A stretch of 64,000 nt of DNA from assembly GCF_029265695.1 (NCBI RefSeq), contig NZ_JAJUHW010000004.1, positions 1 through 64,000 of the forward strand, given 5' to 3'. The notes under the pieces are model-generated. The model had not been told where the DNA came from, searched no databases, and saw only the letters and a program-made list of their open reading frames with translations. How positions within the stretch are numbered: the first letter of the stretch is position 1; each line of letters begins with the position of its first letter. Below are positions 34,462 to 42,630 of this stretch, piece after piece. The stretch is from Gracilinema caldarium. GTDB taxonomy: Bacteria > Spirochaetota > Spirochaetia > Treponematales > Breznakiellaceae. Position numbers and translations under genes: made by a program.

Positions 34462-35697
34462 GTGGATAGCTATACATTACAGAATGGTAGAATCATTGCT
34501 TCAAGTGCAAGTTCTAATGTTTCCAGCCTCACGGTTAGTAAGGGCAAGATAGGGGAAACATCAGCAAATTCAAAGTTTAGTATCAATCTTGGCAATGCGT
34601 CCTATGTATATCCGGCGCTTATCAATATACATGATCATTTGCGGGGTAATTATCTTCCCCGGGTGGGACCAAAAAAGGATTCCTACTATCTTAACTGGCT
34701 GCCCTGGGACAATGATCTTAAATCGTCGGCAACCTATTCAGAACGGTCGAACTTGTCGGTGGAAAATCTCTATTTTTTAAGCGCCTACAAAAATCTTTTT
34801 TCAGGGGTGACCACCGTTAATGACCATTTCCCCCATGAACTTAATAATGATCTCCTGCCCAAATTGCCCATCCGTGCCTTTAAGGAATACACCCTCGCTC
34901 ATGAGTGTTCATCTTTTGATCTTAAATGGGGTGAGGGGATCGAAATAGAACATCGCCGGGCAAAACGGAATAACTGGCCCTTTATTACCCATTTGGAAGA
35001 GGGTTTTGATCCAGAGTCCCAAGACGGGGTTGGGGTCCTTGAACGGCTTGGCTGCCTGGATGACCATTGCCTGCTTATCCATTGTATCGGTTTTAGCGAT
35101 GCGGATATAGCAAAGGTAGCCAAGGCAGGGGCAAGCATTTCCTGGTGTCCCGCATCCAACACCTTTATGTTCAACGTTACCTGTAAGATCCGCAAAATGC
35201 TTAAGGCGGGCATCAATATTGGGATTGGGACCGATTCAACCCATACGGGGTCCATCAATCTGCTGGAAGAAATGCGATTTGCCCGGCAGATATACCGGGA
35301 TATGTATGGTGAGGATTTGAATGCGAAAACAATTTTTTCCATGGTTACCTTAAATCCCGCAAAGGCTTTCAGGATGGAAAAACGGCTTGGTACCCTGGAA
35401 CCGGGCAAGCTGGCTGACATTTTGGTTGCAAAGGCTCGTCTCGATGACCCCTATGAAAACTTAGCCCAGTTACCCATGGAGGATATCGAGCTCCTGGTGA
35501 TGGAAGGTCGGCCTTTGTACGGTGAACTACGGTTCTTGTCCCTTCTTGGGGATAGTCTGCCTGCTGGGTATTCCACTATAATGGTAGCTGGCCGTGAAAT
35601 GTTTGTTGTCGGGAATCCAGGGGCCCTGTATGCTGAGGTAAGAAAGAAAGTAGGATTCGCAAAGGTTTTGGATTATTTGCCCTTTGAGCCCCTTTAA
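34462..35697 (+). CDS. Amidohydrolase, ATZ/TRZ-like
   Basis: The frame opens at GTG 34462, with AAGGA about eleven bases before it; 411 residues. ALINIHDHLRG gives the first metal-binding His pair, and CLLIHCIG, SWCPASNTFMF and GIGTDSTHTGS fit the later motifs of the amidohydrolase superfamily (cytosine deaminase/chlorohydrolase branch). The C-terminal LGTLEPGKLADILVAK is the usual end motif. The substrate is unknown. Two cyclic-nucleotide-binding proteins follow on the same strand, 15 and 0 bases apart. Confidence 0.82.
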   Translation: MDSYTLQNGRIIASSASSNVSSLTVSKGKIGETSANSKFSINLGNASYVYPALINIHDHLRGNYLPRVGPKKDSYYLNWLPWDNDLKSSATYSERSNLSVENLYFLSAYKNLFSGVTTVNDHFPHELNNDLLPKLPIRAFKEYTLAHECSSFDLKWGEGIEIEHRRAKRNNWPFITHLEEGFDPESQDGVGVLERLGCLDDHCLLIHCIGFSDADIAKVAKAGASISWCPASNTFMFNVTCKIRKMLKAGINIGIGTDSTHTGSINLLEEMRFARQIYRDMYGEDLNAKTIFSMVTLNPAKAFRMEKRLGTLEPGKLADILVAKARLDDPYENLAQLPMEDIELLVMEGRPLYGELRFLSLLGDSLPAGYSTIMVAGREMFVVGNPGALYAEVRKKVGFAKVLDYLPFEPL

Positions 35698-35712
35698 CAG
35701 GAAGGAATAGGA

Positions 35713-36780
35713 ATGCCGAAAGCACTACAATATCGAGCTGGATCAGTTATTTACTTCCAGGGTGATGTGGCAGACAAAATATTTATCCTGCAGTCCGGAA
35801 AGATAAGTCTTAACTATCAGGATATCGAAACCGGTCAGGATATCCACGATCCGGTGCAACCGGGGGAGTTTTTTGGAGTAAAGTCTGCCATGGGGCGTTA
35901 CCCGCGGGAAGAAACAGCCTTAGTGCTGCAGGATGCGGCTGTCATAGCCTTTACGGTTCCCGAATTTGAACAGCTAGCCACCTCCAACATCCGCATTGTA
36001 ATGAAGATGCTCAAGGTGTTTTCCAATCAGCTCCGCAGAATTCATAAACAGGTCTCGAACCTTATGGAAAAAGAGGAGCAGCAAAGCCCTGAAATTGGAC
36101 TGTATAAAGTAGGCGAATATTATCTTAAAAACCGTCAATACGCCCAGGCTAAATATGTATTCAGCAGGTATTTGACATATTATCCTGCAGGTAAAATGGC
36201 TGCCCAGGCCGCTAAAAATCTTGAAGTTGCCGAATCGTCCCTGGTTCGCTATGGTGACGGCAAGGGGCCGGCTCCAGTTACAGAACGGCCTGCCGCCTTT
36301 GCAGCTGGCACGGCCGCAACCGCTTCGGGTATTGGTGCCGCAGCAATGAATGCCGCCATGAATGAACCGGTCTCCAAACAGGGTCCGGAGGAACTCTCGG
36401 TGGTTGCTAAGGCCTATTATAATGCGGTGAGCCTCTTTTCACAGGATAAGTATCCTCAGGCCTTTACAGCCTTTAAGAAAATCATCGAGGCTAACCAGGA
36501 TGCAGAGTATGTCGCAAAGAGTGTTTATGAACTTGGCCGCTGCCTTTACCTGATGGGTAAATACGATGAATGTCTTAAACATTACACGGCTATGATTACA
36601 ACCTACCCAAAACATCCGGATTTAGGTAATGCCCTCTATTTCATAGCCCAGTGTTATGAGAAGAAAGGTGATAAGGACCGGGCTGCAACATTCTATAAAA
36701 AAATCCTATCGATGAATCAGGACGAAGATGATTCGGTCCATTTAAAGGCGAAAAAAGCCTTAAAAACGTTGGAGGCCTAG
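35713..36780 (+). CDS. Cyclic-nucleotide-binding domain protein with TPR repeats
   Basis: The protein has 355 residues. Residues 1-110 are a cNMP-binding fold (GSVIYFQGDVADKIFILQSG, PGEFFGVKSAMGRYPR), followed by a helical stretch, an Ala-rich linker (about 190-220) and TPR-like repeats (SQDKYPQAFTAFKKIIEANQ, YELGRCLYLMGKYDECLKHY, YFIAQCYEKKGDKDRAATFY). There is no DNA-binding HTH, unlike CRP. It may be a scaffold whose state depends on a nucleotide (inference). GAAGGA precedes the ATG. Confidence 0.82.
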   Translation: MPKALQYRAGSVIYFQGDVADKIFILQSGKISLNYQDIETGQDIHDPVQPGEFFGVKSAMGRYPREETALVLQDAAVIAFTVPEFEQLATSNIRIVMKMLKVFSNQLRRIHKQVSNLMEKEEQQSPEIGLYKVGEYYLKNRQYAQAKYVFSRYLTYYPAGKMAAQAAKNLEVAESSLVRYGDGKGPAPVTERPAAFAAGTAATASGIGAAAMNAAMNEPVSKQGPEELSVVAKAYYNAVSLFSQDKYPQAFTAFKKIIEANQDAEYVAKSVYELGRCLYLMGKYDECLKHYTAMITTYPKHPDLGNALYFIAQCYEKKGDKDRAATFYKKILSMNQDEDDSVHLKAKKALKTLEA

Positions 36781-37422
36781 GTGTCCATGGATTTAGGAGC
36801 ATTCAGCCGTTTTGCCCGTGGTTTCCAAAAGGGCGAGATTATTTTCTCCGAATTTGAGCCTGGAGATGCTTTTTATCTTATCCAGTCTGGCCGGGTTCAA
36901 CTAGTGAAAATCATTGGGGATATTGAAAAAACCCTGGACATTCTGCACCCTTCGGAAATGTTTGGCGAAATGGCCATTTTGGAGGACTCTCCCCGGTCTG
37001 CCACCGCCATAGCTTTAGATGATGTAAAGGTGCTTGAGTTTAACCGAGCTAATTTTGAAGTCCTTATGATGGGAAACCCTCAAATTGCACTCAAGCTCTT
37101 AAAACTGTTCACAAAACGTATTTATGATCAGAAACGACGGTTTATGATCCTGACCCTGGAAGACCCCCAGGCAAAAATTGCCGATGTATTCCTTATGCTC
37201 GATGAAACCCAGCCCGCTATAGACCGGACAACCGAGCGGCGGGAGTTTAAAACAACCGTGGATGACATAGCCCATTGGGCTGGTATGACAGGGGACCAGG
37301 CTAAGGATGTGATTAACCATTTTGTTAACCAGCGACGGGTAGAAATTTATGCGGACCGGATTATCGTTAAAAACATTAATGACTTCCAGCGCTTTGTAAA
37401 CTCCCGCCGCAAAAAAGCCTGA
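36781..37422 (+). CDS. Crp/Fnr-family transcription regulator
   Basis: GGAGG ends five bases before the GTG at 36781, so GTG is preferred to the ATG at 36787; 213 residues. The cNMP-binding domain (GEIIFSEFEPGDAFYLIQSG, LHPSEMFGEMAILEDSPRSA) is followed by a dimer helix and a winged helix (TVDDIAHWAGMTGDQAKDVINHFVNQRRVEI). The effector is not known. It starts directly after the stop of the preceding cNMP/TPR gene, so both are translated from one mRNA. Confidence 0.88.
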   Translation: MSMDLGAFSRFARGFQKGEIIFSEFEPGDAFYLIQSGRVQLVKIIGDIEKTLDILHPSEMFGEMAILEDSPRSATAIALDDVKVLEFNRANFEVLMMGNPQIALKLLKLFTKRIYDQKRRFMILTLEDPQAKIADVFLMLDETQPAIDRTTERREFKTTVDDIAHWAGMTGDQAKDVINHFVNQRRVEIYADRIIVKNINDFQRFVNSRRKKA

Positions 37423-37448
37423 TGCAGGACCTTGTTTCGCCAAATGAG

Positions 37449-37606
37449 GTTCTTTCAAAACTCAGGGAGTTTTGAAAGAACTACCTTGAAATCCGCGATT
37501 TGGCGCGACGGTTGCATGCGTTCTCTGTTAAACAGCATGCAACCGCAAGCAATCGCAAAGCCAATTTCAAAACAAGAAACCTAGTAACCGACTGTTGAAA
37601 TTGGCT
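37449..37606. repeat. Structured intergenic repeat, copy 2
   Basis: Same 158-bp element as at 23431. The first hairpin is perfect here: GTTCTTTCAAAAC (37449-37461) with GTTTTGAAAGAAC (37469-37481). The second is CGGTTGCATGC with GCATGCAACCG, nested between GCGATT and AATCGC. The third is GCCAATTTCAA with TTGAAATTGGC. The copy ends immediately before the tRNA-Thr promoter. Confidence 0.9.
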
Positions 37607-37611
37607 AAATC

Positions 37612-37640
37612 TTGACCTTTTTCCTGCTTTCAGTTAGATT
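37612..37640 (+). promoter_or_regulatory. Promoter of tRNA-Thr
   Basis: TTGACC (37612-37617), 17 bases, TAGATT (37635-37640); the tRNA begins ten bases after. Confidence 0.7.
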
Positions 37641-37649
37641 CTCCCCAGT

Positions 37650-37722
37650 GCCAAGATGGCTCAGTCGGTAGAGCAACGCACTCGTAATGCGTAGGTCCCG
37701 GGTTCGATTCCCGGTCTTGGCT
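37650..37722 (+). tRNA. tRNA-Thr (CGT)
   Basis: Acceptor GCCAAGA/TCTTGGC, D stem GCTC/GAGC, anticodon stem ACGCA/TGCGT with loop CTCGTAA (anticodon CGT), T arm CCGGG-TTCGATT-CCCGG. CCA is not encoded. Confidence 0.97.
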
Positions 37723-37729
37723 TGGTAAT

Positions 37730-37768
37730 GGGGATGTCCATGAATACTTCGTGGACATCCCCTTTTTT
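37730..37768 (+). terminator. Rho-independent terminator after tRNA-Thr
   Basis: GGGGATGTCCA (37730-37740) pairs with TGGACATCCCC (37752-37762), followed by six T. Confidence 0.95.
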
Positions 37769-37829
37769 ATTTACAAGAGGTAATTATTTCTGTACGGATG
37801 TAAATGACTGATGTATAATTCTATCCGTT

Positions 37830-39242
37830 ATGATTCAGGAAGCCGACGAGTATCGTCTCGTGTTCGAAAATGCCCCACTAGGACTTTTATCTTTTAACCG
37901 AGAAGGTATTATACAAACCTGCAATGACCGCTTTATCAAAATTATGGGGTCATCCCGGGAAAAGCTTATTGGTCTCAATATGCTCCGTCTGCCTGATACA
38001 AAGGTGGTGGAAGCGGTACAACAGGCGCTTGCTGGCGGAACAGGTCGTTACGAAGGGCTCTATCAATCAGTGACTTCCGGTAGAATTATACCGCTTCGTG
38101 GTTTATTTACTTCAAAAAGGCAAGGCGATCAGCCAGTACAGGGTGGTGTGGGAATTATCGAAGACATCACCGAACAATATATGGCTGCCCAAGTACTCAA
38201 GGACAGCGAAGAAAAGTTCAGACTGGTTTTTTCACATTCCAAAGACGGCCTCTTGATTGCTGACCCGGACGGCAGAATAAGTGATTGGAATCATACCTAT
38301 GAAGAGATAACCGGTATTAGTGAATCAGAAGCACGGGGCCGCTCTATTTGGGATATACAATTTGAATCTACCCCACCAGAGAAGCGGAGTCCTGAGTTAT
38401 ACAACATAATAAAACAAAGCCTGCAGCAAGCCCTGGCAACTGGCATTGGCTCCTTTTTAAATAAACCAATCGAAACGGAGCTTGTATCCAAGTCAGGCAA
38501 GCGTATAGCGGTAGAGAATGTGGGATTTTTAATTCCAAGTTCCAGGGGCTTCCTGTTTGGCGACCGTATGACGGACATTAGTGAAAGAAAGGCTGCGCAA
38601 AGCAGAATTCACGCCCTTTTGGAAGAAAAAAGTCTTATTCTTAAGGAAGTGCACCACCGGATCAAAAATAATATGGCCACCGTGGTGAGTCTATTAACCC
38701 TGCAAGCCGGTATGATAAATGACGAGACTGCCCGGGATGCCCTTTTAGCCGCTGCGGGCCGGGTAAACAGCATGATGCTCCTCTATGAAAAACTTTATAC
38801 CGGCTCTATGGTAGGGTCTGCAAAGGCAAGCGACTATATTCCGTCCCTTGTAGATGAGATACTTCAGAATAATGGCTCTTCCACTCAAATTTCTTCAGAA
38901 ATATCAGTAGAAGATGTGGAACTTGATGTAAAAACCCTCCAGACTTTGGGCATCATTATTAATGAATTAGTCACCAATGCGATCAAGTATGCCTTTGTAG
39001 ACCGAGAATCAGGAGTTATTACGGTTTCGCTGAAGAGATCTCAGGATGGTTTCATGTTATATCTTGCTGATAATGGCTGGGGCTTTGATCTGTCGGACGG
39101 GTTTATTCAGGATTCTGATCAAAAACAGGGCAAACATGGGTTTGGTATGACATTGGTGCATCTTTTAGCAGAACAACTGCAGGGTAAACTCCACATTGAA
39201 TCGGAGGGGGGCACCAAAATTACCCTGCAGTTCAGAGTCTAA
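37830..39242 (+). CDS. Soluble PAS-PAS-HisKA_2 sensor kinase
   Basis: The protein has 470 residues. Two PAS domains (about 5-120 and 125-255) are followed by KEVHHRIKNNMATVVSLL, the HisKA_2 His motif, and a HATPase (INELVTNAIKYAF, DNGWGFD, HGFGMTLVHLLAEQL). No membrane segment. It is close in design to the kinase at 2997 but has no receiver. TATAAT (37814-37819) ends ten bases before the ATG and there is no Shine-Dalgarno. Partner regulator unknown. Confidence 0.9.
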   Translation: MIQEADEYRLVFENAPLGLLSFNREGIIQTCNDRFIKIMGSSREKLIGLNMLRLPDTKVVEAVQQALAGGTGRYEGLYQSVTSGRIIPLRGLFTSKRQGDQPVQGGVGIIEDITEQYMAAQVLKDSEEKFRLVFSHSKDGLLIADPDGRISDWNHTYEEITGISESEARGRSIWDIQFESTPPEKRSPELYNIIKQSLQQALATGIGSFLNKPIETELVSKSGKRIAVENVGFLIPSSRGFLFGDRMTDISERKAAQSRIHALLEEKSLILKEVHHRIKNNMATVVSLLTLQAGMINDETARDALLAAAGRVNSMMLLYEKLYTGSMVGSAKASDYIPSLVDEILQNNGSSTQISSEISVEDVELDVKTLQTLGIIINELVTNAIKYAFVDRESGVITVSLKRSQDGFMLYLADNGWGFDLSDGFIQDSDQKQGKHGFGMTLVHLLAEQLQGKLHIESEGGTKITLQFRV

Positions 39243-39252
39243 TAGGTTTTGT

Positions 39253-40575
39253 TTATCCTTTGATGAGGAGCGCGCCTTGGGGAATGTCTATGCGGCCTTT
39301 CAGGTGCACCGCTTTGCCGCTGAGCAAGTCTGTTCCTTCCAATGGCTTTGAAAGTTCTATAAAACCACTACGGCCATCAAGATTACAGAGACAAGAGAAC
39401 TTTCCATTGTTTCCCTGTCGTTCTAGGAGAACCAGGCCTTCTGCCAGTTCGGTCCATGAAAACCTGGGGGCTTCTGATTTTATTTTTTGGGTTATATTAA
39501 ATAGTTTGCCAAAATATTCTCTAAAAGCCTTATCTCCCTGTTCCCATGGAACAGGATTTTTTTCAAAAAGAGTGGGATATTCTTCGATAGCCCATTCTTG
39601 CCCCATGTATGCAAAGGTGCATCCCGGCAGCAATTGGTAAAAGGCGGTCCATGCTTCAAGCCGTTTTCCCTTGCCAAAGCGCGAAGCGGCTCTTCGTTGG
39701 TCATGGTTTTCTAGGTACCGAATCTTCTGTGCCCAAGCAGGATAGGCTGCCCGCTGTACCTCAAGAAAGTCAAGATAATAGGCGAGGGGGCGTTTCCCAG
39801 ACCATACCTGTTCGAGCCGCTGCCAGCCGTCATAGTCATAGGTTAGGTCAAAGGCATCGTGCAGTTCCGGTTCTGACCATGCATGGAAGCCTGCATCTCG
39901 CAGATACAGAAGGAATGAAGGGTGGACACTTTCGGCAAGCCAGAGGGTGGGCCGTTTTTCTGCCCCTGTTGCGGGATCCCGTAGGTTTACGCGTCTCCGG
40001 GCCTCAACCCAGAACTCTCGGGGAACCAATGAAGCCACATCGCAGCGGAATCCTTCTATCCCCAATTCCCGCCAATAAATCAGCGTATCGATGAGTTCGT
40101 CCCATAAGGATTCCCGGGATTCGGGTGATAAATAGTCTAAATCAATGACATCGGACCAGTCTTCGCACTTTCGGCCAGGCTTGCCATCGGCTCCCTTCAA
40201 AAACCACTCAGGATGTTCATGGGCAAGCCGGGAATCCGGGGCGGTATGGTTGTATACCACATCGATCATCACCTTGAGGCCAAGCCGATTCGCCTCGGTG
40301 ATAAAGTTTTTAAGGTCATCCACAGTACCAAGTTCTGGATCTACCTTGCGATAATCGGCGATAGCATAGGGGCTTCCCTGGCTGCCCTTACGATTGACTT
40401 TGCCAATGGGATGAATAGGGGTAAGGTATACCCAAGAAAACCCCAGGTTCTTTACTTCCGATAGTTTTTTAATGGCCGCTGCAAAGGTTCCTTCTTTGGT
40501 ATAATTGCGAATAAAAATTTGGTACAATGCAGTGGTCTCTGGGATACCCCGGCCGGTTCTAACAAAAGCTGCCAT
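39253..40575 (-). CDS. GH13 alpha-amylase-family enzyme (intracellular)
   Basis: GAGGAGGAAC before ATG 40575 decides the start; 440 residues. Conserved regions are DVVYNH, GFRCDVASLVP (nucleophile Asp), WLAESVHP (acid/base Glu) and LENHDQ (third Asp). No signal peptide, so it works inside the cell on glycogen or maltodextrins. The C-terminal beta domain ends near GALLIKG. It is divergent from pyruvate kinase, with a palindromic operator between. Confidence 0.9.
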   Translation of the reverse strand: MAAFVRTGRGIPETTALYQIFIRNYTKEGTFAAAIKKLSEVKNLGFSWVYLTPIHPIGKVNRKGSQGSPYAIADYRKVDPELGTVDDLKNFITEANRLGLKVMIDVVYNHTAPDSRLAHEHPEWFLKGADGKPGRKCEDWSDVIDLDYLSPESRESLWDELIDTLIYWRELGIEGFRCDVASLVPREFWVEARRRVNLRDPATGAEKRPTLWLAESVHPSFLLYLRDAGFHAWSEPELHDAFDLTYDYDGWQRLEQVWSGKRPLAYYLDFLEVQRAAYPAWAQKIRYLENHDQRRAASRFGKGKRLEAWTAFYQLLPGCTFAYMGQEWAIEEYPTLFEKNPVPWEQGDKAFREYFGKLFNITQKIKSEAPRFSWTELAEGLVLLERQGNNGKFSCLCNLDGRSGFIELSKPLEGTDLLSGKAVHLKGRIDIPQGALLIKG

Positions 40576-40672
40576 AGTTCCTCCTCTTGAAAGATTTTTC
40601 AATTTACGACATCGTATATCGTCAAAATTGGGTTTGTTGGCTACTAATCCAATTTCCAGATTATAGATTATA

Positions 40673-40686
40673 TTAAACCGGTTTAA
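40673..40686. promoter_or_regulatory. Palindromic LacI-type operator between the GH13 gene and pyk
   Basis: TTAAACCGGTTTAA is a perfect 14-bp palindrome with the central CG typical of LacI-family sites. It lies beside a minus-strand TATAAT and overlaps the -35 box of the pyk promoter. Confidence 0.65.
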
Positions 40687-40709
40687 CTAGTTTGGCAAGC
40701 CGGTATATA
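40682..40709 (+). promoter_or_regulatory. Promoter of pyk
   Basis: TTTAAC (40682-40687), 16 bases, TATATA (40704-40709). The -35 box lies within the palindrome at 40673-40686. Confidence 0.45.
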
Positions 40710-40759
40710 GGATTAAAAGCTGGTCAAACAGCCTAAAAGCCGTTCAATGAGGAGCTATA

Positions 40760-42559
40760 ATGGCATTCGAACGAAATACAAGAATCATTTGTACCATGGG
40801 ACCGGCGGTCCGCAGCGTCGAAATGATCCGGGCTTTGATTCGCAATGGCATGAATATTGCCCGCTTTAATTTTTCTCACGGAGATCATGAGTATCATGGC
40901 GAGGGTATTCGCCTTGTTCGGGAAGCTGCCCGATTGGAATCTGTCCCTGTTGCGCTTATTTTGGATACCAAGGGCCCTGAAATTAGGACTGGTCAGATTA
41001 AAGATGGAGGAACAATAACACTCCAAAATGGCCAACCTATAGAAGTGCTATCTGAACGGGATGCCAAAGAAATCTATGGCGAAGAGGGAGCCTTTGCGAC
41101 CTCTGAGCGGCTGACAGTGTCCTATGAAGGTTTAGTTCAGGATATCAAAGTTGGAGCACGGATTCTTATTGCTGACGGTCTTTTCTCTTTGGATGTTACT
41201 GGCGTTGAGGGTAAGCGTATTCTGTGCAAAGTGACCAATGGAGGTGTCTTGGGCAGCCGGAAAAATGTCAATGTCATTGGGGTGCGCACTAAACTTCCTG
41301 CGTTATCAGAACAGGACAAGGCTGACATCGCCTTTGGGGTGGAACAGGGGATGGATTTTATCGCCGCTTCTTTTGTCCGGAAAGCTTCCGATGTTACCGC
41401 TATCCATAAATACCTAGCAGAGCTTGGTTCTGATATGCCGGTTATTGCAAAAATAGAAGATGAAGAAGGTTTGGAAAATATTGAGGAAATAATCCGGGTA
41501 TCCGCGGGCATCATGGTAGCTCGAGGTGACTTGGGTGTGCAAATCCCTACCGAACGGGTTCCTCTGGAACAGAAGCGCATTATCCGGCTCTGTAACCAGG
41601 CTGGTAAACCGGTTATCACTGCAACCCAGATGCTTGAGTCGATGATTAAAAATCCCCGGCCTACCAGGGCAGAGGCAGGCGATGTAGCTAATGCAATTTT
41701 AGATGGCACCGATTGTGTTATGCTCTCTGGGGAAACCGCTAACGGCCAGTTCCCTGAGGCTGCTGTGGCTGTTATGGATCAAATTGCCCGGGCTGTAGAA
41801 GCTTCCGATGAATATAAACGGGCCTTGGAAGAACGCCGAAATCTTATGTTCTCTCGTGATGATATTGCCGATGCTATTGCTGATGCTGCAGCACAGACTG
41901 CGGATAGGATTGGGGCTGCAGCCCTTGTAGTACCGACTTTGAGGGGCAATACTGCCCGGCTTATTAGCAGGCACAGGCCCCGCCGGCGAATCGTGGCTGC
42001 CACTCCTAATGCCGCGGTTCAGAGGCGGCTCCTTCTGCATTGGGGTGTGGTTCCAATAAAAGTAGAACAGGAATCTGATTCAGAATCCATGATACAGCAG
42101 GCGATTAGCGGTGCTATTAAGGAGGGATTTGCAAAAAAGTTGGACAAAGTAGTCGTAGTAGCCGGCGTCCCGCTCAACTCTCCACTCATGACTAACAGCA
42201 TCCGGGTCCATGTGATTGGCAATATATTGGGCCGGGGACTAACGGGTTTTGGCAAACGTTGTACTGGCCGCATTGTAAAAGCCAGATCCCTCGAAGAAGC
42301 TGCATTAGCCTTGCGGAAAAATGGCGGCGAGATACTTCTGACCCATACCTTAGACGAAAATTTCATACCAATCCTGCGTGTTGTGGATGGTGTTATTTTG
42401 GAAGGCGTCTCGGAAATGCCCTGGGAAATGGTGCGGACCATCAATCCTGATATTGTATACATTTCTCAGGTCCCCCAAGCGCTTATCCGTTTCGAAGAGC
42501 ATATCACCGTTACCCTGGACGGAAACGAAAAGCTCATATATGAAGGTTCACTTCTGTAA
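40760..42559 (+). CDS. pyk: Pyruvate kinase with C-terminal extra domain
   Basis: The protein has 599 residues; GAGGAG precedes the ATG. RIICTMGPAVRS, NFSHGDHEYH, LDTKGPEIRTG, IAKIEDEEGLENI and MVARGDLGVQIP (Mg site and active site) and ITATQMLESMI are complete. About 110 residues follow the usual end, resembling the PEP-utilising swivel domain seen in Bacillus-type pyruvate kinase, but the region that would carry the phospho-His reads EGVSEMPWE, with no TSH motif. The enzyme makes ATP and pyruvate from phosphoenolpyruvate. Confidence 0.95.
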   Translation: MAFERNTRIICTMGPAVRSVEMIRALIRNGMNIARFNFSHGDHEYHGEGIRLVREAARLESVPVALILDTKGPEIRTGQIKDGGTITLQNGQPIEVLSERDAKEIYGEEGAFATSERLTVSYEGLVQDIKVGARILIADGLFSLDVTGVEGKRILCKVTNGGVLGSRKNVNVIGVRTKLPALSEQDKADIAFGVEQGMDFIAASFVRKASDVTAIHKYLAELGSDMPVIAKIEDEEGLENIEEIIRVSAGIMVARGDLGVQIPTERVPLEQKRIIRLCNQAGKPVITATQMLESMIKNPRPTRAEAGDVANAILDGTDCVMLSGETANGQFPEAAVAVMDQIARAVEASDEYKRALEERRNLMFSRDDIADAIADAAAQTADRIGAAALVVPTLRGNTARLISRHRPRRRIVAATPNAAVQRRLLLHWGVVPIKVEQESDSESMIQQAISGAIKEGFAKKLDKVVVVAGVPLNSPLMTNSIRVHVIGNILGRGLTGFGKRCTGRIVKARSLEEAALALRKNGGEILLTHTLDENFIPILRVVDGVILEGVSEMPWEMVRTINPDIVYISQVPQALIRFEEHITVTLDGNEKLIYEGSLL

Positions 42560-42565
42560 AATGGT

Positions 42566-42593
42566 TTGACAGACTAATAAACAGGGCTAAAAT
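42566..42593 (+). promoter_or_regulatory. Promoter of the RsbU-like module
   Basis: TTGACA (42566-42571), 16 bases, TAAAAT (42588-42593). Confidence 0.65.
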
Positions 42594-42630
42594 TGTAGGT
42601 GGAATAGAGCAGTAAACAGGAGGCAGGTAG

